A stretch of 64,000 nucleotides of DNA from Prevotellaceae bacterium (GTDB lineage Bacteria; Bacteroidota; Bacteroidia; Bacteroidales; Bacteroidaceae). The notes under the pieces were generated by a model, which was not told the DNA's origin, did no database searches, and was given only the letters and a program-made list of their open reading frames with translations. A program made the position numbers and the translations under genes. This document shows positions 27,196-35,939 of this stretch, piece after piece. The stretch's first letter is position 1. Each line of letters begins with the position of its first letter. Where the stretch lies: assembly GCA_028723525.1 (NCBI GenBank), contig JAQYET010000069.1, positions 1-64,000 on the forward strand. The letters run 5' to 3'.

Positions 27196-27211
27196 GGTAA
27201 CAAATGTTACC
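27196..27211. promoter_or_regulatory. Putative HcpR operator before hcp
   Basis: GGTAAC (27196-27201) and GTTACC (27206-27211) are perfect half-sites with a 4-bp AAAT spacer. The centre lies about 43 bp upstream of the inferred hcp start, the position of a class II Crp-type activator site. Confidence 0.7.
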
Positions 27212-27298
27212 GACCCGTGTTAAATAATTGTTAATAACGCCCTTTAGCCCACTATTACATACCTTTCCGCTCCCTGCCACATATCATCCTGCATACCA

Positions 27299-27386
27299 AT
27301 TTCGGCGATTTTGCAAAGTAAAATCGCCGAAATTACAAACCAAAATCGGCGAATTTGCTCTGCAATCCCGCCGATTTTGGTTCATC
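27299..27386. repeat. Four-unit 22-bp intergenic repeat array, locus 1
   Basis: Four head-to-tail units of exactly 22 bp start at 27299, 27321, 27343 and 27365. Each holds a TCGGCGA or TCGCCGA core (the last reads CCGCCGA), flanked by A and T runs, then a variable 6-8 bp link. It lies between hcp and the winged-helix gene. Confidence 0.75.
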
Positions 27387-27444
27387 ATCCACGTACACTG
27401 GGTTAACATAAAGACATCAAGTCTTATCTCTTTCAGTCCAAACG

Positions 27445-27735
27445 TTATGCCTTCTTGTCCAGATAGGTCTTGATAGCCTCCACATATCCTTCAAAGGCTT
27501 TCTGTCCTTTCCCGGTGATTTTGCAAGAGGTCTTAGGTCGTTTCCCTTCAAAACTCTTTCTCACCTCTATATATTCAGCCTGCTGCAGTTTGTCAATCTG
27601 CACGCTCAGGTTCCCTGCTGTGGCTCCTGTCTGTTCCCGAATAAACGTGAAGTCTGCCTCCCCCACGTCTATAAGTATCGACATCACCGCCAGTCTTAGT
27701 TCGCTGTGTAACAGCGGGTCAAGTTTTTCAAACAT
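27445..27735 (-). CDS. Small winged-helix transcriptional regulator
   Basis: A 96-residue single-domain protein of the MarR/ArsR-like winged-helix group (HTH_34 type): helices LHSELRLAVMSILIDVG, recognition part TGATAGNLSVQIDKLQQAEYI and wing EVRKSFEGKRPKTSCKIT. Such regulators in Bacteroidetes typically share an operon with a multi-helix membrane protein and repress it. That gene starts five bases upstream here, and a perfect palindrome sits in the shared promoter. Confidence 0.85.
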   Translation of the reverse strand: MFEKLDPLLHSELRLAVMSILIDVGEADFTFIREQTGATAGNLSVQIDKLQQAEYIEVRKSFEGKRPKTSCKITGKGQKAFEGYVEAIKTYLDKKA

Positions 27736-27740
27736 ACGCC

Positions 27741-28388
27741 TTACCCCTCATTTTCTTTCATCCTGATAATCAGTGCGGGCACAATCAGTCCCACAACGGC
27801 ACTTCCTGCGAGCACAATCATTTCCGACGGACCGCCAAACACCACCGCCAGCACGCTCCCTACCGAGCCTGCAATGAAACAACTTGCTATTATCGTCTTG
27901 CTGTTCAGCATGCAGCCGGTAATCATTCCTGCTATGCCCATTGAGAATATGATGATGCAAGTGATAGACATGCAATACACTATTCTCGTTTCTCTGACGA
28001 CGTCTTGAACGTCTTGTGTGAAGAGATGTGTAAATCCGGCGAGAATGCCCGATATAAGTCCCACGCCGCCTGCCATTACTCCGAAGCATGTCCACACGTA
28101 GTTTATGTTCTTGCCCACGAAGGTTATGGGCTTCTTTTTTTTCCTCCTCCTCATGAAATGATCCACGAGAGCGACCACTCCCATAAGTCCCCACAGCCCG
28201 TTTGCCCCGGGTCCGATAGGGTAATGTGCCCAAAGGTGTCCCACTACGAGAGCTATCACCGTCACCGACACTCCCCAGAGCATCATATATTTCCAACTTC
28301 CGCGCTCAATCTCACGTCGAGACTGCTCTATTGTGCGTGCAATTATTTCCAGACTGCGTTCTGCCGTCATCTTGTTTTGTTCTTCCAT
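27741..28388 (-). CDS. Membrane protein co-transcribed with the regulator
   Basis: A 215-residue protein. A short polar N-terminus (MTAERSLEIIARTIEQSRREIE) precedes about six hydrophobic helices (residues 32-52, 56-72, 88-108, 125-150, 155-175, 180-208), with an RRRKKKK loop between helices 2 and 3. No enzymatic motif is seen. It is first in the operon with the winged-helix regulator. The family is common in Bacteroidetes but uncharacterised to my knowledge. Confidence 0.72.
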   Translation of the reverse strand: MEEQNKMTAERSLEIIARTIEQSRREIERGSWKYMMLWGVSVTVIALVVGHLWAHYPIGPGANGLWGLMGVVALVDHFMRRRKKKKPITFVGKNINYVWTCFGVMAGGVGLISGILAGFTHLFTQDVQDVVRETRIVYCMSITCIIIFSMGIAGMITGCMLNSKTIIASCFIAGSVGSVLAVVFGGPSEMIVLAGSAVVGLIVPALIIRMKENEG

Positions 28389-28439
28389 AATACTTGTTTT
28401 TTAAAGGGTTCATTACTGTTTAAGTTGTGATCACGCTGC

Positions 28440-28471
28440 AAAAGTAAATAAGTTTATAATATAAACCAAAT
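28440..28471 (-). promoter_or_regulatory. Promoter of the membrane-protein/regulator operon
   Basis: On the minus strand TTTG (28471-28468), 20 bp, then TACTTTTG (28447-28440), an exact consensus arrangement. The start point would be about 45 nt before the ATG. Confidence 0.7.
28453..28467. promoter_or_regulatory. Perfect palindrome inside the promoter (operator)
   Basis: GTTTATA-A-TATAAAC is a perfect 7+1+7 dyad lying in the spacer between the -33 and -7 boxes. A bound dimer would block RNA polymerase, the expected autoregulation by the winged-helix protein of this operon. Confidence 0.6.
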
Positions 28472-28636
28472 TATTTCATAGATATTTTGCCCCAACCTAT
28501 TCATTTTAACATTTCAAACAACATTTTCACTTCCCACTTACCGTTTTTCATGGTATGCCAATCCGCTCTTCCCTTACTTATCTGTCAGCAGTTTAATTGA
28601 TTGAAACCGCCCCTTTGTTATATTTTGTTAAAGCCA

Positions 28637-28667
28637 TTGTTTGTTTAAAATAAAAAAACTATCTTTG
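28637..28667 (+). promoter_or_regulatory. Promoter of the secreted-protein gene
   Basis: TTG (28637-28639), 20 bp, TATCTTTG (28660-28667). The ATG follows at 28705. The rest of the 28472-28636 gap shows no gene. Confidence 0.65.
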
Positions 28668-28704
28668 CAAAAATACCGTAAAAATACTAATAGGAGGTTT
28701 TGTC

Positions 28705-29546
28705 ATGAAGCATTTAAAATTTTATTTATTGTTTTTATTTTTATCGGTTTTGCCATTATCTCATGCCGGTGCTCAGGAGCATGAGGAGTATTTTCCGCAA
28801 GGAACAACGTGGGAAGAGGAGCAGTTCATGGTTACATACGATGAATTCACTGCCCAAAAGCGGAGATATACTGTGGATGGAGAAAAGATTATCAACGGAA
28901 AGAAATATATAAAGTGATAAAGGTTACTTACAGCGACATAGTCCATTCTGAAAAATATTACGAGCCGACTGAAACATGGAATTGGCAAGAACAGAACCCC
29001 ATTTACTTCCGGGAACAAGGCGATTCGATATACTATACTAATCTGTGGAAAGACTATGAAGTGCTGCGCTATGATTTCGATTGGCATGTAGGGAAACAAA
29101 TTCCCACATATTACGATTGGTATGACGAAGAGTTTGAATATACGGAATTGGAAGATATACGTAAGATTGAATTACTTGATGGGAAAATATATAATTGCAT
29201 ATGGTTCCATACTTTTGAAGATTCTGTTTCATCTAAATTGTACCTAATAAGAGGTATTGGCTTTGTTGACAACAACAGGGGGATTTTTGATTGTCCCTAC
29301 GGTATTCCCATTTCCTTAAAATACTACGACTACAAGGTAAGGTATTTCATCCGCAAAGGTCAGTTAATATACAAGTGGGACCGTGACGTGGATTTTATTT
29401 TGGGGCTTAACAACGCTGAAAGCGACGACATACAGAAGCGGAAAAAGACGTACACGGTGTATGGAACAGAGGTTGATGCGGGCAACATGCAGTCGCTGCC
29501 ACGCGGAATATACATACGTGACGGCAAGAAGTTTGTCGTGAAATAG
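28705..29546 (+). pseudogene. Secreted T9SS-type protein broken by an 8-bp duplication
   Basis: The first frame (70 residues, signal peptide cut after HAGA) ends at NGKKYIK. A second frame of about 210 residues starts at once with VTYSDIVHSEKYYEP and ends LPRGIYIRDGKKFVVK, the basic tail typical of type A T9SS sorting signals. The junction reads ATAAAGTG-ATAAAGGT at 28909-28924. Deleting eight bases restores ...GKKYIKVTYSD... in one protein of about 277 residues. Original function unknown; the body is rich in Tyr, Trp and acidic residues. A GTG at 28914 could restart translation, but without a signal peptide. Confidence 0.75.
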
Positions 29547-29614
29547 TCTCTTGAACGGATGCCTGTCACACTTGAAAATTGCGGATATAAGCATAATCCG
29601 GCAAATAATATTAT

Positions 29615-30649
29615 ATGATGAAAGAAAGAAGACTTTGCTACATATCCCGCAATTATAAAGGAAGACATAGCGCGGGGAATAAGGCTAAGGGAGACTATGA
29701 GGACATAGTGGCTCGGGCGGGGGCGCATAACTTGGGCTTGCGGCGCACTTACTGTAGGGAGAAACTGTTGGCGTTCCTGATAGACTTGGCGGGAATAGTG
29801 GTCTATACGTTCTCGGTGAGGAAGGGCGACGTGGTGTTCCTGCAATATCCTATAAAGAAATATTTCTCGTTTATATGCCGAACGGCACGTTGGCGCGGAG
29901 CGAGCACGGTGGCTTTCATACACGACCTTGGCTCGTTTCGCCGCAAACGTCTCACCGTGGAGCAGGAGTTGCGCCGACTGTCGAACGCCGACTGCATAAT
30001 CGCAGCAAACGACGTAATGGCAGAATGGCTGAAGGAGAAAGGACTGGAGCGACCCTGCACGGGGCTGGGACTGCACGACTATCTGTCTAAGTCGGACTCG
30101 AAGGGCAAGCCATACTCCTTTCCGCCGGGCAAGATAGTGTATGCCGGGTCTATCGCGGAGCGCAAGAACATGTTCTTGGTTAGGCTGTCGGAGGCTATAA
30201 AACGCTGCGAGATACACGTGTATGGGAGCAATCACATCGCCGAACTGAAGCCTTCCGGCAATCTGATATTGCACAACCCCGTGGAGCCCGACGAGTTCAT
30301 AGCAACGGCAACGGGCGACTTCGGGCTTGTATGGGACGGCGACTCGCTTACCGGCTGCACCGGAGATTTCGGCGAATACCTGCGTGTGAACAGTCCGCAC
30401 AAGGCATCGTTCTACCTCCGTGCCGGTCTGCCGCTGATAGTTTGGAGCCGTTCTGCCATAGCACATATAGTGGAGCGTGAGGGCATAGGCATTGCCGTGG
30501 ACAGGATAGACGATATAGAAGACGTGCTCGGGCGTCTCACGGAGAGTGATGTAAGGCAGATGCGCGACAACGTTGAGCGCGTTTCACGCGACCTTGCCGG
30601 CGGAATGTCGATGCGCAGAGCCATTGAAAAGGTCATGGCCTGGGCATGA
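29615..30649 (+). CDS. Galactofuranosyltransferase-like glycosyltransferase
   Basis: A 344-residue GT-B-type enzyme without a signal peptide. It starts RLCYISRNYKGRHSAGNKAKGDYE, with the GDVVFLQYP and STVAFIHDLGSFRR segments of the N-terminal Rossmann half and the donor-site half KIVYAGSIAERKNMF, GDFGLVWDG, EYLRVNSPHKASFYLRAGLPLIVW. This resembles beta-1,6-galactofuranosyltransferases of surface polysaccharide synthesis (WbbI-like). It stands alone, away from any polysaccharide cluster. The sugar specificity is family-level inference. Confidence 0.78.
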   Translation: MMKERRLCYISRNYKGRHSAGNKAKGDYEDIVARAGAHNLGLRRTYCREKLLAFLIDLAGIVVYTFSVRKGDVVFLQYPIKKYFSFICRTARWRGASTVAFIHDLGSFRRKRLTVEQELRRLSNADCIIAANDVMAEWLKEKGLERPCTGLGLHDYLSKSDSKGKPYSFPPGKIVYAGSIAERKNMFLVRLSEAIKRCEIHVYGSNHIAELKPSGNLILHNPVEPDEFIATATGDFGLVWDGDSLTGCTGDFGEYLRVNSPHKASFYLRAGLPLIVWSRSAIAHIVEREGIGIAVDRIDDIEDVLGRLTESDVRQMRDNVERVSRDLAGGMSMRRAIEKVMAWA

Positions 30650-30826
30650 AGTGAGCACGCCGTTGCTGTCGGAAGTTACGACATCGTCACTGTTGTATTT
30701 CACCGTTTTGACACGATCTTTCACATCAAAGAGCATGAGGTGGGAGGTGATGAAGCCGGCATTGCCGATAGTGTCTTGTGGTTCTTTGTCGTTTTTGGTT
30801 GTAACTGTGTCAGGCTTTGTGTTCAA
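30640..30826 (-). pseudogene. Possible gene fragment
   Basis: On the minus strand a frame starting MNTKPDTVTTKNDKEPQ continues with GFITSHLMLFDVKDRVKTVKYN, which looks like real protein, then runs into the glycosyltransferase gene's 3' end where the reading becomes shadow-like. No signal peptide or complete domain is present. It may be a residue of a secreted-protein gene; chance is not excluded. Confidence 0.3.
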
Positions 30827-30844
30827 AGGTTTGTGTTAAGTTTT

Positions 30845-30890
30845 AGTTTTACCGCTGAAGTAAAAGTGAATTTACTTCGGCGGTAAAACT
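30845..30890. terminator. Bidirectional terminator
   Basis: A 20-bp stem with one mismatch (AGTTTTACCGC with GCGGTAAAACT, then GAAGTAAA with TTTACTTC) around a 6-nt loop, T-rich on both sides. It lies between the converging glycosyltransferase and S46 peptidase genes. Confidence 0.75.
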
Positions 30891-30946
30891 TATAAGGAGC
30901 GTTCTGCGGAATAGTCAGTCAAATAATTCCGCGGGAACGGGAGGTC

Positions 30947-33073
30947 TCATTGAGCGTTAATCTCTTTCAGCAGACGGTCGGCGTGTCCCCACTTGTCCAT
31001 CATATATAGCACGTAACGGATGTCTGCACCGATGCAGCGTGCCAGTTTGGTGTCGAAGAAGATGTCGCTTGAAAGGCTGTCCCAGTTGCCGTCGAATGCC
31101 AGTCCGATGAGTTCGCCCTTGCCGTTGAACATCGGCGAACCGCTGTTTCCGCCTGTGATGTCGTTGTTTGTGAGGAAACAGAGTTGCATTTTGCCCGTCA
31201 CCTTGTCAGAATAAGGACTGTAGTCGGTCTTGCTGAACAGTTCGTGCATTATCGGTTCGGCATAATAGTCCTCCACCTCGTTGGCACGCTTCATCTTTGC
31301 GAGCAGGCTCTCGGCAGTGGTATAGTAGCCCGACGGTGCACCGTTGAGCGTAAATCCGCCCACCTGTCCGTAGCTGAGACGCATCGTGAAGTTAGCATCG
31401 GAGTAGTGAGGCATATCCTCCTCCATGCGCAGTTTTGCCGCACAGAGCAGTTTCTCCTGCTTTGCAATCTTCTCGTTGATTGCTTCCACTGCGCCATACA
31501 TCACTGCACTCTCTGCCAGCAGGTCGATACCCATGCTCACTCCGGGGTCTTTCTCGAAGTTCTTCTTGTTAGGATAGAGTTTCTTTCCTTGCTGCATCAG
31601 CACCGACTTCTTGTAAAGATAGTCAACATACTTGCCGTAGTCGCCGCCGAAGTCCTTGTCTATGGTCTCGTAGAAGCCCGGAAGGAACTCCGGTTTCACG
31701 TTGTCGCGGTAGTTCTTCATCAGCGCAGCCAGCACCTCTTTGTCGAGAGCGGCATCCCATTGGTTGCTGTTATCTTCCAAAACGAAGTACTGTTTCTCCG
31801 GTTTGTCGTCAGGTCCCTGCATCTCCACCTGCAGCGTGTTCACCCTGAGTGAGCGCGACACGAGCTCGTTTGAGCGGTAGAATGTTTCAAAGAAGTAGTT
31901 CATTGCGCGTGTGTTTTCGAAGCGTTCCTTGTAGAGTCTGCCCATTTCGTCGAGGTCGAGTTCGCCTTTCAGGTAGCCGGTCTTCTCTTGGAAGTCGCGT
32001 ATTCTTGCCTCGTGCTGCTGCTTGAGGTTCACGATGCCCACAGAGTCGATACACTTGTTCATGCCGATGGAGTTCTTCCAGTAGTTGGAACTCTGCGCAT
32101 ATTTCGAGTCATACTTGATGCGCACAGCCTCCGAAGCGTCCATGTGGCGTTTCATTATCTCCTGTTTCACGCCGCGCACCTGTGCCCTTACTGCGTTCTC
32201 TGCGTCGCGCATCTCCTGTATTCCGAAGCTCGACAGGTAGCGATGTGTGGTTCCCGGGTAGCCGATTGTCATTGCGAAATCGCCCTCTTTATATCCTTCC
32301 ATTGACACCTTAGCCCAACGCTTAGGCTTGTAAGGCACGTTCTCCGCGCTGTAGTCTGCCGGTCCGTTGGTCTTCGGGTCTGCATATATTCTGAATACAG
32401 AGAAGTCGCAGGTCTGTCTCGGATACATCCAGTTGTCTGTTTCGCCGCCGAACTTACCCATAGACTTAGGTATTGTGAACACCAGACGCAGGTCTTTGAA
32501 CATCTGATAAGTCGTGGCGTAGTACTTGTTGCCTTCATAGAAAGCATCGATTTCCACGTGATAAGTCTTGTCCACGCCCTTCACCGAGTCGTTCATGGCA
32601 TTCTCCAGCGAGTCAATTATTTCGCCCCAGTTCTCCTCTTTAAGACCTTTCGATGTGGCAATGGCAGTGAGTTGGTCGGTGATGTCGCGCTGGTCAATCA
32701 TGAAACTCACGAACATGTCCTCGTTGGGGAGTTCGTTTTCCGGTCTCTCTGCATAGAAACCGTTCAGCATATAGTCGTGCTCCACCGTCGAGTGGCTGCG
32801 GATGCTCTCGAAACCGCAGTGGTGATTGGTGAACACAAGACCGTCAGGGCTTACCACAACACCCGAACAGAAGCCGGAGAAGTTAACGACGCAGCCTTTA
32901 AGTGCGTCAGGACCTTGATAGAGATCGTTGTAAGGCATCTCGAAGCCTTCAGCCTTCATCTGTTCATAAACAGCCAAAGGCAGGTTATACAACGTCCACA
33001 TTCCCTCATCGGCGCGCGCCTGCTGCCATGAGAACATGGTTAAGATAGAGATAATTAACGATAGTTTTTTCAT
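30947..33073 (-). CDS. S46 dipeptidyl-peptidase, DPP7-like
   Basis: A 708-residue secreted serine peptidase (signal MKKLSLIISILTMFSWQQARA). The catalytic His is in VFTNHHCGF and the Ser in GGNSGSPMFNG. The mature N-terminus begins DEGMW, as in DPP7/DPP11. Eighteen residues after the Ser lies Gly (AFDGNW), where P. gingivalis DPP7 has Gly673 (hydrophobic P1) and DPP11 has Arg (acidic P1). It therefore probably releases dipeptides with hydrophobic P1 residues from peptides in the periplasm, feeding amino-acid metabolism. Monocistronic. Confidence 0.9.
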   Translation of the reverse strand: MKKLSLIISILTMFSWQQARADEGMWTLYNLPLAVYEQMKAEGFEMPYNDLYQGPDALKGCVVNFSGFCSGVVVSPDGLVFTNHHCGFESIRSHSTVEHDYMLNGFYAERPENELPNEDMFVSFMIDQRDITDQLTAIATSKGLKEENWGEIIDSLENAMNDSVKGVDKTYHVEIDAFYEGNKYYATTYQMFKDLRLVFTIPKSMGKFGGETDNWMYPRQTCDFSVFRIYADPKTNGPADYSAENVPYKPKRWAKVSMEGYKEGDFAMTIGYPGTTHRYLSSFGIQEMRDAENAVRAQVRGVKQEIMKRHMDASEAVRIKYDSKYAQSSNYWKNSIGMNKCIDSVGIVNLKQQHEARIRDFQEKTGYLKGELDLDEMGRLYKERFENTRAMNYFFETFYRSNELVSRSLRVNTLQVEMQGPDDKPEKQYFVLEDNSNQWDAALDKEVLAALMKNYRDNVKPEFLPGFYETIDKDFGGDYGKYVDYLYKKSVLMQQGKKLYPNKKNFEKDPGVSMGIDLLAESAVMYGAVEAINEKIAKQEKLLCAAKLRMEEDMPHYSDANFTMRLSYGQVGGFTLNGAPSGYYTTAESLLAKMKRANEVEDYYAEPIMHELFSKTDYSPYSDKVTGKMQLCFLTNNDITGGNSGSPMFNGKGELIGLAFDGNWDSLSSDIFFDTKLARCIGADIRYVLYMMDKWGHADRLLKEINAQ

Positions 33074-33149
33074 TTTATTATTGTTGTTTATAAAGGTAAT
33101 TTGATTTCCTTGAGGAGTGGATATGTAAGGAGGCTTGCCCCCGGACTCA

Positions 33150-34622
33150 TCATTTCTTCCGTCTCACTATCCGCAACTTCTCCCTTTTTATCACCATTGT
33201 GGCAAAGAGAAGCACCACAAGCGTGTTCACGGAGAGTGCCGCCCACATCGTGAGATTGTCGTTGCTGAGACTTATTGCGGCGTAGAGCATCATGGCAATG
33301 CCTACATAAAGTTGCATTTCTCTTATCGGATAGTTGATTGGATAGTATTTCTGACCGATGAAATAAGACAGGAGCATAGACACCAAGTATGCCGCAAAAC
33401 CTGCCCATGCGCATGCCATGTAGCCGAAACGAGGTATCAGCAGGATGTCGATTACTATCAACACTGCCGCCCCGATGCCCGAGAAATACGCCCCCCAAAT
33501 GGTGCGGTCGGTGAGTTTATACCAGAAAGAGAGGTTGAAGAACACCCCGAACATTATCTCCGCAGCCATCACTATGGGCACCACTCGCAGCCCTTCCCAA
33601 TAACTTCTGCCGATTATAAACCGCAGTATGTCCATATATCCCATCACCGTAAGGAAGGCAAGGAGGGTGAATATCACGTAATATTTCATCGCTCTGGCGT
33701 AGGTTTCGCGCTTGTCGGCATCTTTATTGCTGAACACAAACGGCTCATAGGCGAAGCGGAATGCCTGTGTTATCATCACCATTATCATCGCAATCTTTAT
33801 GCTTGCGCCGTAAATTCCGAGCTGTGCGCGGGCCTCTGCCACCGTACCGTCATAGAGATACGGGAACAGTATCTGCGATGCAGCCTGATTAAGCTGCCCT
33901 GCCAGTCCCATCACGAGCAGCGGCCAAGCGTAGGAAAGCATCCTCCGACAAGCCCCCTTGTCGAACCCTGCCGTAATGCCCCGCAGTTCTTTATAGAGCA
34001 ACAGCAGCGTGAACGCAGAGCAAAGTATGTTGATGTAGAACACGAAAGCCACGTCGAGGGTGAATTTACTGTCGTAAATGCCGAAAGGATTAAGTTCCAA
34101 CGCGGGCAACACCACAAGATATAGCAGGTTCAGAACGATGTTCATGCCGATGTTGGCTATCTTCAATGCGGCAAACTTCATCGGTCTGTGCTTTATCCTG
34201 AGATATGCAAACGGAATGGCGGTGAAGGCATCCATTGCCACCGTTGCATACATCACTGCCACATATTCGGGGTGGTCTGAGTAGCCTACTGCAGATGCAA
34301 TAGGGGTGAGAAACAGCATTACGAGAGCCGTGGACACGAGCGAGGTGAAGCCCACCATGCGCAAAGTGGTGGAATAGATACGCCCGGGCGACTCCCCCTC
34401 CCTTGTCATGAAGCGGAAGAAAGCCGTCTCCATGCCGTATGTGAGCAGTATTATCATCAGCGACACATAGGCATAGACGTTAGTGATTATGCCGTATTCA
34501 CCACCCGAGGCAGCGAAACACTCCGTCTGTATCGGCACCAACAGATAGTTGATGAAGCGTGCCACGATACTCGGAAGTCCGTAGATTGCAGTATCTTTTG
34601 CCAGAGATTTCAGGTTTGCCAT
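33150..34622 (-). CDS. Polysaccharide flippase-like membrane protein (MOP superfamily)
   Basis: A 490-residue protein with 12-14 hydrophobic helices. It starts MANLKSLAKDTAIYGLPSIVARFINYLLVPIQT, the usual opening of Wzx/RfbX-type lipopolysaccharide flippases. It would move lipid-linked oligosaccharides across the inner membrane. It is 14 bp downstream of the nucleoside-gate gene and shares its strand. No glycosyltransferases adjoin it, so it may serve a general pathway. Confidence 0.85.
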   Translation of the reverse strand: MANLKSLAKDTAIYGLPSIVARFINYLLVPIQTECFAASGGEYGIITNVYAYVSLMIILLTYGMETAFFRFMTREGESPGRIYSTTLRMVGFTSLVSTALVMLFLTPIASAVGYSDHPEYVAVMYATVAMDAFTAIPFAYLRIKHRPMKFAALKIANIGMNIVLNLLYLVVLPALELNPFGIYDSKFTLDVAFVFYINILCSAFTLLLLYKELRGITAGFDKGACRRMLSYAWPLLVMGLAGQLNQAASQILFPYLYDGTVAEARAQLGIYGASIKIAMIMVMITQAFRFAYEPFVFSNKDADKRETYARAMKYYVIFTLLAFLTVMGYMDILRFIIGRSYWEGLRVVPIVMAAEIMFGVFFNLSFWYKLTDRTIWGAYFSGIGAAVLIVIDILLIPRFGYMACAWAGFAAYLVSMLLSYFIGQKYYPINYPIREMQLYVGIAMMLYAAISLSNDNLTMWAALSVNTLVVLLFATMVIKREKLRIVRRKK

Positions 34623-34636
34623 TTATCTATACTCCT

Positions 34637-35869
34637 TCATCCGAAAAACATATACCCAATGAATATTGCCGCTATGATACCCGCAAGGTCGGCAAGCAGT
34701 CCGCATGCCACGGCATGCCGTGTCTTCCTTACTGCCACGCTGCCGAAATATACGGCAAGTATATAGAACGTGGTGTCGGTGGAACCTTGGAAGATGCACG
34801 ACAGTCTGCCCACGAAAGAGTCGGCTCCGTAGGTGGTCATCGTATCAACCATCATGCCGCGTGCCCCGCTTCCCGACAGCGGTTTCATCAGTGCTGTGGG
34901 CAGTGCTGCAACAAAGTCGCTGTCAATTCCGCACAGACCCACGAGCCACCCGATACCGTCGATGAGCAAATCCATCGCTCCCGAGGCGCGGAACACGCCT
35001 ATACTCACGAGTATTGCCACAAGATACGGGATAATCCTCACCGCCGTAGAGAAGCCGTCTTTAGCCCCCTCGATGAACGCTTCATACACGTTGACCTTCT
35101 TCACGACACCTGCGATGATGAACGCCACGATGATTGTCATGAGCAATATGTTGGCTGCCGACGTGCTTATTGTGTTCATCGCCGCCTTGTCAACGGCAGA
35201 GAAGCCCCATATTATGACTGCCACGGCGAGCGACAATCCGCCGAGGGTGGCAAGCAGCACGCCGTTGAGCAGGTTTATCCTTTGATATATCGATGTCACT
35301 ATCACGCCGGTAAGCGTTGAGAAGAACGTGGCAAGCAGTATCGGAACGAAGATGTCGGTGGGCTGTGCAGCACCAAGTTGGGCACGATATACCATTACCG
35401 ACACCGGTATTATGGTCAGCCCCGAGGTGTTAAGCACAAGAAACATTATCATCGGGTTGCTTGCCGTGTCTTTCTTAGGGTTCAGTTCCTGCAGCTGTTC
35501 CATTGCTTTCAGTCCCAGTGGGGTAGCTGCGTTGTCGAGTCCGAGCATGTTTGCGGCAATGTTCATGAATATGCTGCCGGTCACGGGATGACCCTTTGGG
35601 ATGTCGGGGAACAACCTCGCGAACACCGGCGACAGCACCCGGGCAAAGACATTGATTACTCCGCCCTTTTCGCCTATCTTCATTATGCCGAGCCAAAGCG
35701 ACAACACGCCCGTTAGTCCGAGCGAAATCTCGAATGCGGTCTTGGAAGAAGAGAAGGTGGAATCCATCATTGCAGGGAATACATCGACGTCACCTAAGAA
35801 CAATAATCTTACTGTTCCGATGACGAAAGCAATGATGAAAAAAGCAATCCAAATGTAATTCAACACCAT
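34637..35869 (-). CDS. Nucleoside-recognition (Gate) domain protein, SpmA-SpmB fusion
   Basis: A 410-residue membrane protein made of two Gate domains. The first half (KTAFEISLGLTGVLSLWLGIMKIGEKGG) corresponds to SpmA and the second (FIEGAKDGFSTAVRIIPYLVAIL) to SpmB of Bacillus. NMLGLDNAATPLGLKAM and GSTDTTFYILAVYFGSV are conserved in the family. The substrate is not known; these proteins are related to nucleoside transporters. Bacteroidetes usually carry the fused form. Confidence 0.88.
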   Translation of the reverse strand: MVLNYIWIAFFIIAFVIGTVRLLFLGDVDVFPAMMDSTFSSSKTAFEISLGLTGVLSLWLGIMKIGEKGGVINVFARVLSPVFARLFPDIPKGHPVTGSIFMNIAANMLGLDNAATPLGLKAMEQLQELNPKKDTASNPMIMFLVLNTSGLTIIPVSVMVYRAQLGAAQPTDIFVPILLATFFSTLTGVIVTSIYQRINLLNGVLLATLGGLSLAVAVIIWGFSAVDKAAMNTISTSAANILLMTIIVAFIIAGVVKKVNVYEAFIEGAKDGFSTAVRIIPYLVAILVSIGVFRASGAMDLLIDGIGWLVGLCGIDSDFVAALPTALMKPLSGSGARGMMVDTMTTYGADSFVGRLSCIFQGSTDTTFYILAVYFGSVAVRKTRHAVACGLLADLAGIIAAIFIGYMFFG

Positions 35870-35939
35870 ACCGACTGCAAAGATAGTGCAAGAAAGGTAA
35901 ATAAAAAAGGAAATGCCGCGTTTTTTTACCCTGCCTCAA

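Noticed and set aside
25481..27223. A 580-codon open frame on the plus strand opposite hcp
   Set aside because: It mirrors hcp exactly, is rich in His, Arg, Val and Cys as antisense frames of GC-biased genes are, and has no domain or promoter. The hcp frame carries all cluster ligands.
33135..34124. A 329-codon plus-strand frame opposite the flippase
   Set aside because: Composition dominated by His, Tyr, Arg and Cys without a hydrophobic core. The minus-strand frame encodes a clear multi-helix flippase.
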